NCBI GenBank assembly: GCA_012845835.1 | Contig: JABAKD010000018.1 | Coordinates: forward strand, 1,992,616-2,056,615 | Source of the DNA: Undaria pinnatifida | Taxonomy: Eukaryota; Sar; Phaeophyceae; Laminariales; Alariaceae | Length of the DNA: 64,000 nt | Reading direction: 5' to 3' | Shown: positions 8,725 to 19,209 of the stretch, one piece after another | Numbering within the stretch: the first letter of the stretch is position 1 | Layout of the letters: each line of letters begins with the position of its first letter | Notes under the pieces: model-generated | Told to the model about the DNA's origin: nothing | Databases searched by the model: none | What the model saw: the letters and a program-made list of their open reading frames with translations, nothing else | Position numbers and translations under genes: made by a program

Positions 8725-11700
8725 ATGGCCGGGCCGGCGGTGTCATCCAGCGACAAGGCGAAAAAATTCCTCGCGGAATTTTTTAACGCAGCGGCCTTGC
8801 CTGCGGACGCAGTGTCGCATCACCGCCGCGGAAAGCATGGGGCACGTATCGAACAGAGAAGAGAGGATCGAACCCACGTGAGTAAGCATCAAAGTCGGGA
8901 AGGAGATGGACGTGGCGTGTCGGGACTGCTGCCCCCTTCACGTTGGCACTTAGGCAAGAACCGGGCTGGGCGAAGGGAGACGGAGAGGGGGAAATGCTCT
9001 GTATGGGAAAAACGGAGGGTGGAATGGAGGAAATCGGAGGCTCGGAAGAAAAGGAGGAGACGCAGGAGGATTCGAAGGGCTGCTCACAAAATTCGCACAG
9101 ATGCAAGGGCTAGGTCGAGAGCAGGGGAACTCGTCGTGGGTACGTACAACGTTCGAACACTTGCTTTCAAGGGCACGAATGGTATAGGCCACGCTGAGGT
9201 GATAATGAAGACTTGCCAAGACGCAGGTTGTGATGTCATAGGATTGCAGGAGGTGAGGCGCAATGGACAAAGTGCCTTCACGGCGGCGGGGTATGTTGTG
9301 TTTTGCTCAGGAGCAGACGGAGGAAAGTACGAAAAGAAGGGGACCCATGGGGTAGGCTTAGCTGTTAGAGAGTCTATCGTGGCAGGGATTGGTAAGGGTG
9401 ACGTCGCGGTTGAGTGCATCAGTGCTAGGCTGATGAAGGTTCGCATCCAACTCAAAGGGAAATCTAACGGTGTGTCTTTCATTGTAGGCTATGCTCCCAC
9501 TCTCGACAAGAGCACCAGCGAAAAGGATTACTTTTGGAATTCACTTGACGAGGTGGTCAAGGAGGTTCCCAGTAGGGACCACCTCCTTGTCCTGATGGAC
9601 GCAAATGCTCGTACAGGCATGAGAGGGATCGAGTGGACCGACAGCAAGGTATTGGGTGCATACGGACGTGATGAGCTGAACGACAACGGAGAGCGACTAT
9701 TGACTCACGCAACTGACAACAAGCTCGCCCTCCTCAACACGTACTATGCTACACCTGCTCGTTGCATATCGTATACATTTCAGAGCCCTAACCGAGGAAA
9801 GGCCCAGTACAGACTTGACTACATACTGACACGGCAAGTGGATAGACGATTGGTACGTAATGTCACTGTGCGGACTCCACCCAGGGAGAACGCCGAGTCG
9901 GACCACAACCTCGTGATAGCAAGTATTCGCCTCTTAGGCCGCATCGCACCAAATCGTCCAAAGGTAGTTGTCAAAAGCCGGCGAGCTATTGATCTACAAA
10001 GATTAATGGCGGACCCGCATCTACGGATGAATTTGACAAATGCGATAGCAGCCAACCTTGCCTCTCCGACACCCGGTACTAATGCCGGAAGCGTTGATGA
10101 CATGGCCTCATTACTGACCGAGACGATACTGTCAAACGCCGCCGACATAGCGCCCCCCACTAGGCGTAAACAAGTACCGAGGGGCTGGTGTGCGACTGAG
10201 GAGACGAGAGCCGAGTTGAATGCACGATGGCAGGATAGAGAAGACGCGAGGAAACGGGTCCGTTCTGCTCCAAACGATCGTGGTCTACGGCAAGCCTTGA
10301 AGGCGACCATCAAACAGCTGAAACGCACGCGGGCGGAAGCTGTTCAGAGGTTCTTCGAAGATTACGTTAGCCAACTCGAAGGGCGTATCCGAGAAGGTGA
10401 TCAATTTGGCTTCTACAAACACCTCAAGGGGATGGAAGTGGAAGGGAAGAGGACGTTTAACTCGCAGTACATCAAGGACGAGGAAGGTCGATTGCTGCGG
10501 GATAACGTCCTCATCCGCGAGCGGTGGGTGAGGTGGTTTCACAAACTGCTCAACACCAAGTCGCCGACCCTTGATCCAAGCATTGTGGGCGAGCTTAAGC
10601 AGTGGCCCCCGTGCAGACCACTGGACGATGTCCCGTCTAGGTACGAAGTAGAGGAGGCGATCCGGGCGCTGGCGAACCGAAAGGCGGTAGGGCCCGATGG
10701 TCTCCCGGCCGAGCTCTTGAAGGTTTTGGCCGACGAAGGAGAATTCAACACCCTCGGAAACTTCCACGATATCATCGTCGCTGTGTGGAGGGGGGGTGGC
10801 GTACCCCAACAATGGAAAGATGCTACGATTAAGGTGCTTCACAAGAAGAAAGCTCGTACTGAGTGTGGCAATTATCGTGGCATCTCCCTCGTGGCTCACG
10901 CCGGTAAAGTACTCCTCAAAGTCATCGCGGGTCGCCTGAGTGACTATTGCGAACGCGAAAACATTCTGCCGGAGGAACAGTGTGGGTTCAGACCCCAACG
11001 CTCGACGGTTGACATGATGTTCGTAGTACGACGACTGCAGGAAATGGCGCGGAAGAAGGACACCCCCTTGTACATGTGCTTTATTGACCTCACCAAAGCA
11101 TACGACTCCGTCGACCGAAGCCTTTTGTGGGATGTCCTTGCTCGTTTTGGCGTGCCACCGAGAATGCTCGCCGTCATCCGCCAATTCCACGACGGTATGC
11201 AAGCATGCGTGCGGCTGGATGATGGAGAGTGCTCGGATAAGTTCGACGTGGGGCAAGGTCTCAGGCAAGGATGCGTGCTCGCGCCACTGCTGTTCAACAT
11301 GTTTTTCACTGCGGTACTGCGTGTGGAAGAGAAACGCTTCCTCGCTGATGCAGCCATCACGGACAACATGGTGCAGCTTCAACGAAAGAAGGAAGGCGAG
11401 AAGGGCACTTCACGCACAGGCAAAGTCGACGTACGGAGGGGGAAGGAGGGGGAGGGGGTGCAGAGATTGTGGGGTATGCTGTACGCGGACGATGCGGGCA
11501 TCGTATCGCGATCATCAGAAGGTCTGGAGAGGATGATGACGACGATCGTGACTGCGTGTTCGTCGTTCGGGCTTACAGTATCCGAGGCAAAAACAGAGAT
11601 AATGTGCCTGGAAACCAAAAGCGGGGGGAAGGTGTCCTTCACGATCAATGCAGCCGGCCAGGTTTACAAACAAACAATCCAGTTTGTATACTTGGGTGGG

Positions 11701-12492
11701 GCTATCACCGCAGACAGAAACCTTAGCACTGAAATAACGCGGCGTCTTCAGAGGGCCTGGGCGTGTTTCCAGCGGTACAAGATGGAAATCTATGATCGCC
11801 CGGGTGTGCGTTTACGGTTGAAGGTGCGGTTGCTGAAAGCTGAGGTGGTCGAGACACTGCTGTACGGTTGCATGACGTGGAGCCCGAAGAAGCCTGACTA
11901 TGACAGGCTACGACGGGTTCACCGCTCCATGCTCCTCCGATGCCTTGGATGGCGGAAACGGAAGCGCGACGACCACACCCTATCGTACGCCGACGCGCTT
12001 GCCCAGACAGATTCCGAGAGCGTTGAGGTGATAGTGCGCAAACGGAGGATTTTGTTTGCGGGATTCGTGGCACGCATGGGGGAGGAGCGTCTGCCACAGA
12101 GGGTGATGTTTGGGGAGTTTGTTGGGGGTAAAGGCTACTCAGGGGGGCAAGAGAAAGACTGGATGGATCATCTGAAGGAGGATATGTCGGTTTTTGGAAT
12201 GAAATTCGAAGGATGGCGAAAGGCTGCTCAGAAGGCTGGCAGATGGTTTCGAAGAGTAGAGGAGGGAGCCGAGTTGTTCATGCGGAATTGGCATGAAACG
12301 GAGAGACGCAAAGCTGCAGAGCGACGCGCAAAGGCTGCGGCAGCGTCATCCACCGTTGGCATCTCTAAGCGGCCGGGGGGAGGGGGAAGGGGGGGGGGGC
12401 GGGGAGGGGAATGGGGGAGGGGGGGAGGGGGGAGGGGGAAAGGGAGGAAGGGGGGAGGGGCGGAAGGGGGAGCGTCATGCCCAAGAGACTGA
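8725..12492 (+). CDS. LINE endonuclease/reverse transcriptase polyprotein
   Basis: A 1255-residue uninterrupted ORF. Residues about 135-400 form an apurinic-like endonuclease. Visible catalytic-type positions are N142 (TYNVRT), E176 (LQEVRR), D292 and N294 (DANAR), and D393-H394 (SDHN). A reverse transcriptase follows at about 640-955: KAVGPDGLPAELL, F786-I-D788 in FIDLTKAYDSV, QGLRQGCVLAP, and the YADD box at 920-923. The C-terminal part (about 1040-1160) has the RLPQRVMFGE and WMDHLKEDM pattern seen at the end of RTE-type proteins. The N-terminus is basic (an arginine/lysine cluster at about 105-125). The last about 35 residues are Gly/Arg-rich because the ORF runs through a G-rich tract and may be non-essential. 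The enzyme would nick target DNA and copy its own RNA in place. The first ATG at 8725 is taken as the start; 'gaactagtgctcgggt' precedes it. The RTE-clade assignment comes from overall motif order, not from a tree. Confidence 0.92.
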   Translation: MAGPAVSSSDKAKKFLAEFFNAAALPADAVSHHRRGKHGARIEQRREDRTHVSKHQSREGDGRGVSGLLPPSRWHLGKNRAGRRETERGKCSVWEKRRVEWRKSEARKKRRRRRRIRRAAHKIRTDARARSRAGELVVGTYNVRTLAFKGTNGIGHAEVIMKTCQDAGCDVIGLQEVRRNGQSAFTAAGYVVFCSGADGGKYEKKGTHGVGLAVRESIVAGIGKGDVAVECISARLMKVRIQLKGKSNGVSFIVGYAPTLDKSTSEKDYFWNSLDEVVKEVPSRDHLLVLMDANARTGMRGIEWTDSKVLGAYGRDELNDNGERLLTHATDNKLALLNTYYATPARCISYTFQSPNRGKAQYRLDYILTRQVDRRLVRNVTVRTPPRENAESDHNLVIASIRLLGRIAPNRPKVVVKSRRAIDLQRLMADPHLRMNLTNAIAANLASPTPGTNAGSVDDMASLLTETILSNAADIAPPTRRKQVPRGWCATEETRAELNARWQDREDARKRVRSAPNDRGLRQALKATIKQLKRTRAEAVQRFFEDYVSQLEGRIREGDQFGFYKHLKGMEVEGKRTFNSQYIKDEEGRLLRDNVLIRERWVRWFHKLLNTKSPTLDPSIVGELKQWPPCRPLDDVPSRYEVEEAIRALANRKAVGPDGLPAELLKVLADEGEFNTLGNFHDIIVAVWRGGGVPQQWKDATIKVLHKKKARTECGNYRGISLVAHAGKVLLKVIAGRLSDYCERENILPEEQCGFRPQRSTVDMMFVVRRLQEMARKKDTPLYMCFIDLTKAYDSVDRSLLWDVLARFGVPPRMLAVIRQFHDGMQACVRLDDGECSDKFDVGQGLRQGCVLAPLLFNMFFTAVLRVEEKRFLADAAITDNMVQLQRKKEGEKGTSRTGKVDVRRGKEGEGVQRLWGMLYADDAGIVSRSSEGLERMMTTIVTACSSFGLTVSEAKTEIMCLETKSGGKVSFTINAAGQVYKQTIQFVYLGGAITADRNLSTEITRRLQRAWACFQRYKMEIYDRPGVRLRLKVRLLKAEVVETLLYGCMTWSPKKPDYDRLRRVHRSMLLRCLGWRKRKRDDHTLSYADALAQTDSESVEVIVRKRRILFAGFVARMGEERLPQRVMFGEFVGGKGYSGGQEKDWMDHLKEDMSVFGMKFEGWRKAAQKAGRWFRRVEEGAELFMRNWHETERRKAAERRAKAAAASSTVGISKRPGGGGRGGGRGGEWGRGGGGRGKGRKGGGAEGGASCPRD

Positions 12493-12679
12493 AGTCTGGG
12501 TTTGGCCATCATCGTATTGAAAGTTGTGGGCTTTCTAATGGCCATCACAAGATAGCATAAGACCGCCCTGACTTCTTCGCCATGTTGCGTTCTCTCCCAG
12601 GTGCCGTTGATGATGGACGTGATACCCTCTGTTAGTCCAATGCCATTCTTAGCCAGTTCCTAGGGTCTGCTAGTATGAC

Positions 12680-12870
12680 ATTTTTCTTTCTTTCTTTTTC
12701 TATTTTTTTTTTTTTCTTTTTTTTTCTTCTTCTTTCCTTGCTTTCCTGTCTTGTCTTTTCTTGCTTTTTTTGTCTTTTTCTTCTCTTTGCTTGCCTTTTT
12801 CGTCTTGTTTCGTTTTTTGTTCTCTTTTCTCTCCTTTCCTTTATCTTCTTTTCTTTTCTTTGTTTCTTTT
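12680..12870. repeat. Pyrimidine-rich low-complexity tract
   Basis: About 190 bases of T with interspersed C and G in the LINE 3' untranslated region. Open frames through it encode only Phe/Leu/Ser or Lys/Arg runs and are not genes. Confidence 0.85.
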
Positions 12871-13219
12871 TCTCCAATTGACTTATGCCTGTCGTGCGTA
12901 TGCGTAGTGATAGATACTACGTGTAATATATACGTGGTAGTCTTCCTTGGGTGGCATCGGAATATTTGGTTTCTCCAGGCGTGAGTAGTGAGACGTATGT
13001 ACCGGCCTGGACCTGGCACATCGTAGACTGACTCCCGATTTCACTTTTATATGTTTCTGGTGGAGGCATGAATTGCGTCAGCTGTGATATATGCGTGTAC
13101 CACCTTGGGTTGTGTGTGTTTTTCCCTGGGGTATTCCTCAGATCCAGAGTGACTGGAGCCTGTCCTGTGACCACGGACTTGATTATGCGAGTTAATGTGA
13201 GAACAACAACAACAACAAC

Positions 13220-13664
13220 ATGTCGAATATCGCCGAGCGCGGGCGTGATATTGCCTCACGTGGCGTTCGTTTTTTTTAGTCGATCTAGCTGGTATATTCC
13301 CCGAGTTCCGCAGGTACTACGGGTCGACGCGATGGTTTTTTCTGTTGTTTCCTTGAGTTGCCATATAAAATATGACCGTTCCTGCCTCATCACACTTGGC
13401 ACTCTTCATTCATTCATTCATTCATTCGGGGTTCCCAAGTTGTTGGCTTTTACGTGTGTATCTGGTACACTGCGTTCATCTTTTATACCTCCAGCAAAAC
13501 ATGCGGTGGGAGTGGATGTGTATTTATTTGTTCGGGGTACTATGTTGTTACTGGCCGCGGTTCGCGAACGGTTCCCGGATAGTTCTGTAAAACGTTGTCG
13601 GAAAAAATCCCACCCTTGGCAATTTTTCAATACAAAAAAAATGCATATATATACATATATATGA
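13220..13664. other. No recognisable gene; short CATT repeat
   Basis: Contains ATTCATTCATTCATTC at about 13408-13427. Open frames on both strands lack recognisable domains. Confidence 0.5.
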
Positions 13665-13810
13665 CACGCGCGAAACAACTTTTGTAATTTGAGTGCAACT
13701 ACTGTATATTAGCGAAACATAGATGTACCCACGACAAGCTTGCAAAGTTAAGTTTCAACCATTCAATCGGTCGTGCTAACAGCTGGCGTTTTACAAATTG
13801 TATAAAATGG
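13665..13810 (+). repeat. Family-D repeat, diverged copy
   Basis: Contains CACGCGCGAAACAACTTTTG, 'gcaactactgtatattagcgaa', AAGCTTGCAAAGTTAAGTTTC and 'attcaatcggtcgtgctaacagctggcg'. It matches 39985-40145 closely and the family-D tail (AGCTTGCAAAGATGAGTTTC and CACAGCTGGAG) more distantly. Confidence 0.6.
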
Positions 13811-14351
13811 GAGGTAGGTGCTTGCAAAAAAGGAATAATATAAAGAAACAACAATAAAATCACAACAAGGCTTGCGCAGGCATTTTCGATGCGGGTCGAT
13901 GTCAGCAATCAATCGTTATTTCAATTTTGCCAAAAACAAAGTGCTGCATGACGTGTTTTCCGCCGCGGGGCGCGCTTCAGGTTGAGCCTCATCGTGTAAA
14001 TGGGCCCGTTCGAAGGGTATTGTTTTGAGCTATTATTGCAGGTACGTAACATCGTTCCAGATCAACTCGTCGAGATACGTTATTGCGTGTGACATATTAA
14101 CGAAAGGCCTCGAAAACAGCCTCTTAAAAAAGGCTGCCTAGGGATTTGATACGCGCGCACCACGTGCTACGTCGTCGTCCCGTCGAAAGCATCCGCCGCT
14201 GCGGTCCCGCTGCCAAGACAACAAGATCTCGGACCCAGGCTCGGGGTTGTCAGATGCAGCCTGACGATGGCATCAAACAGTCTCTGAGCGCGCGGCATGT
14301 CGATATCCGTACGACTGACTGCGAGGGCTGCTGCTGCGCTGATGCTGCGAC
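13811..14351. other. No recognisable feature
   Basis: Spacer before a MITE-A. Nothing supportable on either strand. Confidence 0.45.
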
Positions 14352-14602
14352 CGATTCTACGATAGCCCCCCCCCAAACCAGCGGTTTTCTTTCACGAATG
14401 TTTCATGGCTGCTCGACACAAGGAAGGATACTAGTGACAAAAAAGTATCTATATATTTTCTTGTGTGCAAAGGTCTAACAATCGACGACATCAGGGTGTC
14501 GAGCCCTCAGGGACACCGTATTTCAGGAGATACGGCCGGGAGTTGGTTTTGAAACCCGCGATTTCGATAAAGAAACGTTGGGGGGGCTATCGTAGAACAA
14601 CT
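14352..14602 (+). mobile_element. MITE-A copy 4
   Basis: A 251-bp element from CGATTCTACGATAGCCCC to GGCTATCGTAGAACAACT. It differs from the copy at 16780-17033 by a 3-base insertion and very few substitutions. The flanks GCTGCGAC and CGTGCGCT share only TGCG, so no clean target duplication is visible here. Confidence 0.9.
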
Positions 14603-15520
14603 CGTGCGCTGCTGCAGCTGTACTGCCACAGCGGTCAAACAGTCAAATCACTCTCTTTGGGCGTGAGTCCCCAAGGACCTTTCTAGCGTGGACTTAATAT
14701 GAACAACAAAACAGTAACTATATTCCCGAACGTAAGCATCGAAGCCCATCCACCATTCTCCATCTAATCAGAGTCAGTCGCATGACGATTGGAGTTATCT
14801 TTACGTGATCGTGATCGGTGGAAACTGTAACGAGTGTCTATAGGCCCAACACTGCAAAAATCCCTCTACCCGGTTTTCGGAGGTTTCCTAATGTTCAACA
14901 GGACCTAACGATGAACGCTTCGTATACATGTTGACCCCCCCCCCCCCCTCCAATAGCACGGATTATCACAGGCTGGGTGATAGCGATCCATCCGCCTGCC
15001 GCAAGCTTCTGCGGTATCGGTTCTTGAGTGCGAATCACGAACTACTACTAGTTTAGTGGCAATACCGGTGTTATAGCTTCGCACCTCAAACCCGCGGGGA
15101 AAACGCTCAGTATCCTTTCTTTTAGGTGAGTGGTCAGGCCATTCCACGGTAGGGGTTGCAGCATCAGAAAGTCCCTGAACTCTTCACGTGAGGACCTCAA
15201 CATCTCACTCGAAAAAAAATTCGAAGGCAATCGTTCGCAAAACCCGACCAAGCTTTAATTGCCCCTTAGCCCTAAAGAAACATGTCCTCGTGAAATTACT
15301 TCGTTGAGCGGCAGTTCCTCACACGAAGAGCTCAATCACCCACCAGGGACTTTTTCGCGCAAAAACTGCAACCCCTGCCAGACCGTGCGTTGGGTAGTTA
15401 CGGAAGGCAAAGCACGCAAAACAGCAGTCAACGACAACAACAGCAAAAGCTACACAATGAAAGTAGTGCCTTGATGCTGCCACATACAGTGCATACACAG
15501 ATAATTATTTATTGGACAAA
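14603..15520. other. Non-coding spacer with an imperfect inverted repeat
   Basis: There is a C-run at 14935-14949. Arms around 15145-15215 ('aggggttgcag', 'agtccctg', 'ctcttcacgtgagga') are matched in inverse by 15303-15395 ('cctcacacgaagag', 'cagggact', 'ctgcaacccct'). No gene is recognised. Confidence 0.5.
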
Positions 15521-15801
15521 GACGCGTGCTGCGGTAGAGGGTGCAACACATTTTTTTCTGCAAGGTCCTCGATTTCGGGGACCTTAAGACACGTCCCCTC
15601 CCAAAACCTGAGTGGGAGAAACAAAAAACATTCCGCTACACACTACTAGATGAAAACTCACATGGCAGAGGAGTACACGACGAGAACCCATGAACAAAAA
15701 TGACATTTTTTTCCGACGATTTTGGATTAAGGAGCCCCGCATCAATCAGGAAACATTTTCAGACGAAAAATGCTACCTATCTATCCATCGTAGCATGCGT
15801 C
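15521..15801 (+). mobile_element. MITE-B copy 11, well preserved
   Basis: A 281-bp forward copy from GACGCGTGCTGCGGTAGAGG to ATCGTAGCATGCGTC. Internal landmarks 'ctcgatttcggggaccttaagac', 'actagatgaaaactcacatgg' and 'gacgattttggattaaggagccccgc' are clear. Confidence 0.85.
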
Positions 15802-16771
15802 ACGTTAAGGATACGCAAGGCCGGGTACGCCTTTTTTCACTGCGCGTGTGTGTGGAGTTGGAGCCACTCGAGCCACTCGCACGAGGAACTGTGTACCTCA
15901 CCAAGCGACTAACTTTTTCAATTTCACGAAGTGTAGGCGATTCTTCTTGGAGCAGCGCGGCGCGCAACCTATCCACATTCCGTTCCGGGCTCATACCGCA
16001 TGAGATCAAATCAGCGCGAAAGCTAACAGACGCAAAAGGAACGGAGGGTCACTCGTGCGAGTAACCCCGAGCCACCGTACAAAATATACCAAAGTTGACC
16101 CTTTCACCATAGCTAGCGAGGGTCTATGGTCATACGACTACGACCATGCACGAACATCGAGTACATCCCCCCTCACCAGCGCTTTGGTCGTAAATAAATA
16201 GGTGAACCTCGTAAAGGAAGCGGGGTTCCCAATAATAGTTCCTGTTGGATAGTGCCACTGCTATCTACAGTGAATGGTGAAGTCCTGGGCCGCGACTACA
16301 GCTCTCCACAGAAACCCTATTCCGCGTAGTGTTGATGGCCTAAAGAGCGCCGGTATATTGGGTTGGCTCATGCCTGCACTGTTTGACCACCCCCCCCCCT
16401 CCCCCGCCCTCTCTGTAGCAGGGTAGCTACCACAAGGTCAAATTCGTTAAACGAGTTCTGGCGCTTGCTGTAGGAAACTTGCAAACGTCCGGCAGATCAC
16501 GATCTAGGTCGTTGTTCACATCCTCGATCTGCATAGATCTGTCGTTATAACTTATGGTACGTGCAGGATCTGAGTAGTCACAGATGGCGTCTAACCCAGG
16601 AAAAACGTGTCGGCTAATACAACAGATCATTCATACGACTAACACCCGGCAGCATCTCAATGTTATCGATGTATGACTGCATAGATTCTACGGAGATGGT
16701 AGAGAGTCGAGCATGGGACAATTACTGCAAGAAGAAGGAGGGAAGGGAGCGCCACTCCGGGGTCTTTTCTA
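15802..16771. other. No gene; fragment of family C
   Basis: A fragment with ACTCGTGCGAGTAACCCCGA at about 16051-16070 belongs to the family-C palindromic motif. A C-run lies at 16389-16399. Otherwise nothing is recognised. Confidence 0.45.
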
Positions 16772-16779
16772 CCACTCAC

Positions 16780-17033
16780 TGATTCTACGATAGCCCCCCC
16801 CCAAACCAGCGGTTTTCTTTCACGAATGTTTCATGGCTGCTCGACACAAGGAAGGATACTAGTAGTGACAAAAAAGTATCTATATATTTTCTTGTGTGCA
16901 AAGGTCTAACAATCGACGACATCAGGGTGTCGAGCCCTCAGGGACACCGTATTTCAGGGGATACGGCCGGGAGTTGGTTTTGAAACCCGCGATTTCGATA
17001 AAGAAACGTTGGGGGGGCTATCGTAGAACAACT
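16780..17033 (+). mobile_element. MITE-A copy 5, with clear target duplication
   Basis: A 254-bp element from TGATTCTACGATAGCCCC to GGCTATCGTAGAACAACT, flanked by CCACTCAC on both sides (16772-16779 and 17034-17041). An exact 8-bp duplication with short inverted repeats fits a hAT-like non-autonomous element. Nearly identical to copy 4. Confidence 0.92.
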
Positions 17034-17224
17034 CCACTCACGCACGCGGTGACCCTAACAATGGGATTCATGACCACTTCTTTGTTTCATTACATCCGTT
17101 CATGAAACCATGGGTTCCCCCGCATCTCCGAAGATGCTACCATCGCATACACCAAAGACACAGGATATACGATATCATTTTTTTTCTTTTTTTGTGTTTT
17201 TTTTTATTTTATTTTTTGCCTTTT

Positions 17225-18118
17225 TTTTGCAGTGGCCGGAGTCCCTCGCCCGAGTGACACCCCTTTTTCTTTGCGGCGTGAAGGTTTGTTGGTGCTATCA
17301 TATATACTAATATAGCGACATGAATCCGAAAAACGCAATAGTTAACCACACGCCGCGCCAAAAGCATATCGTACTGTCAAGTCGTTCCGTCGGTGAGGAG
17401 CAGAGTCACTGGTGCGAGTATGATGGTATGATGGTATGATGGTATGATGGTATGATGGTATGATGGTATAATGGTATGATGGTATGATGGTATGATGGTA
17501 TGATGGTATGATGGTATGATGGTATGATGGTATGATGGTATGATGGTATGATGGTATGATGGTATGATGGTATGATGGTATGATGGTATGATGGTATGAT
17601 GGTATGATGGTATGATGGTATGATGGTATGATGGTATGATGGTATGATGGTATGATGGTATGATGGTATGATGGTATGATGGTATGATGGTATGATGGTA
17701 TGATGGTATGATGGTATGATGGTATGATGGTATGATGGTATGATGGTATGATGGTATGATGGTATGATGGTATGATGGTATGATGGTATGATGGTATGAT
17801 GGTATGATGGTATGATGGTATGATGGTATGATGGTATGATGGTATGATGGTATGATGGTATGATGGTATGATGGTGTAATGGTATGATGGTATGATGGTA
17901 TGATGGTATGATGGTATGATGGTATGATGGTATGATGGTATGATGGTATGATGGTATAATGGTATGATGGTATGATGGTATGATGGTATGATGGTGATGG
18001 TATGATGGTATGATGGTATGATGGTATGATGGTATGATGGTATGATGGTATGATGGTATGATGGTATGATGGCTTAGACCCGGCAGTAAAAACTGGGGTG
18101 TTCACATCCCCCCTGCCC
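17225..18118 (-). mobile_element. Family-C element containing an expanded 8-bp array
   Basis: Landmarks shared with 26262-26520 and 56170-56460, in order: TTTGCAGTGGCCGGAG, the CTCGCCCGAGTGACACC palindrome remnant, 'tttgcggcgtgaagg', 'cgacatgaatccg', 'gcagagtcactggtgcgagt', then 'agacccggcagtaaaaactggggtg' and a C-rich end. Between the fifth and sixth landmarks lies the 8-bp array. Boundaries are approximate and the strand is arbitrary. Confidence 0.55.
17419..18071. repeat. Microsatellite, TGATGGTA 8-mer, about 81 copies
   Basis: About 653 bases of near-perfect TGATGGTA units, with rare variants such as TAATGGTA (about 17468, 17958), GTAATGGT (about 17876) and one shortened unit (about 17994). 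The apparent 242-aa minus-strand frame is an artefact of the repeat and is not a gene. Confidence 0.97.
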
Positions 18119-18258
18119 TAGCCTTGTTCACCATAAGGCATAACGTAAAGCAGGCTTGTGCACAGGCATAAACCAACAATCGACCACGCAAACTACGGTA
18201 ACGGCCAAACCCCCAATTCCACTGCTGGGTGTTTACCACTCGCGCGAGTCTGACGCTT

Positions 18259-18570
18259 TTTTTGTTTCTTTTTTCTACTTTCCAGCTTCTGGACAAGCCG
18301 TGGTCAAAGGCATCGTCTCCTCTCGCTCCAGGTTCCTGCCTACAAGCTTTTATCGCGCATCATGGGGTTCAGCAATGCCACTGATCGTCGATTTTTCATC
18401 GAGTGTGTCGCTAACTCACGCTCTCGCGCTTTCCACAAGTCAAGTTGTGCACGGGAAAAAAGCCCCCGCGAATATATTTGAGTATGCACTCGGGGGGATT
18501 TGAACTCACGAAACTGACCAATACCAGGCTCGAGGATAACCTGATACGCCACCGGGGCGACCGCATGACA
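18259..18570 (-). mobile_element. tRNA-derived SINE-like element, copy 2
   Basis: Aligns with 1127-1445. On the minus strand the head (plus coordinates about 18490-18568) shows GGTCGCCCCGGTGGCGTATC, like a box A, and GTGAGTTCAAATCC, like a box B. The body is followed by CAGAAGCTGGAAAGTAG and an A-rich tail (plus-strand T-run at 18259-18277). Head, body and tail architecture fits a SINE. Confidence 0.65.
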
Positions 18571-18599
18571 ATGTACCTCGTTGACAACTTGTGGACAAC

Positions 18600-18712
18600 A
18601 AAACGTCCCCACGAATTTAGACGAGTATGCACTCGGGGGGATTCGAACTCACGAAACTGACATAGAATACCTGTGGCTCAATCACAACCTGATACCCCAC
18701 CGGGGCGACCGG
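18600..18712 (-). mobile_element. SINE-like head-only copy
   Basis: On the minus strand: GGTCGCCCCGGTGGGGTATC, then GTGAGTTCGAATCC, followed by the start of the SINE body. Box B is near consensus. No A-rich tail is present, so it is truncated. It is tandem to copy 2 in the same orientation. Confidence 0.55.
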
Positions 18713-18942
18713 ATGACCCTGTGCCTCATTATCAACAACACGTAAGGTGATTTGTTTGGGGATGCGTAGCTCACCATCCAATTGGGGATCCGTATCCAAA
18801 ACATGAAAACAGCACGAACGCCCAGGACCGGGGGAAACAGAGAGGCCACCCGCGCGAGTAACCCCGAGCCACACAGCAAGGAAAGATCCCAATAGAAACC
18901 CCCCTAGCATTGGTCTACACCTTATACTGCTTCTACGGTAGG

Positions 18943-19209
18943 TGCCGCATGCTACGATTGAGGTATAACTCTTTTTGGCTGTTTTGTTTTCTGAATGACG
19001 GGGCTCCTTAACCCAAAATCGCCGGAAAAAAATTGACACTTTTTTGTGCATGATTCTCGAGGTGTATATACCTAAGCGGCTATGGGATTTTTCATCCGGT
19101 GTTGCAGTTTTAGCTTTGGTCCAAACCAGTTTTTCGGAGAGGTCCTAAGCTCCCAAAATGAGGAACCTCAGAGAAAAAAAAATGGTGAACCTGTACCGTC
19201 GCACGCGTC
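18943..19209 (-). mobile_element. MITE-B copy 12
   Basis: From GCCGCATGCTACGATTGAGG to GTACCGTCGCACGCGTC, with 'tgacggggctccttaacccaaaatcgccgg' and 'gagaggtcctaagctcccaaaatgaggaacctc' type landmarks. Its right end touches a MITE-A with no spacer. Confidence 0.8.

Larger units (their letters stand above)
8228..13219 (+). mobile_element. Full-length RTE-like LINE retrotransposon
   Basis: Layout: 82-bp repeats and about 0.3 kb of leader, one long ORF (8725-12492), then a 3' region containing a pyrimidine-rich tract (12680-12870) and ending in an AAC-repeat tail at about 13201-13219. The 3' limit is supported because the last 150 bp (13067-13212) recur at 33848-33993 and, inverted and shorter, at 32316-32382, always stopping at a GAGAACAAC-type tail. 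The 5' limit is estimated and no target duplication was identified. Because the ORF is intact, this looks like a fairly young insertion. Confidence 0.75.

Noticed and set aside
10285-11382. 365-aa minus-strand frame within the LINE
   Set aside because: Antisense shadow of the reverse-transcriptase region.
17377-18105. 242-aa minus-strand frame of Ser-Tyr-His-Thr-Ile-Pro repeats
   Set aside because: Entirely the translation of the 8-bp microsatellite, readable because three 8-mers make eight codons.
18618-18712. Minus-strand tRNA gene candidate
   Set aside because: Has box A and B-like strings, but no clean acceptor stem and it is repeated as part of a longer SINE-like unit.
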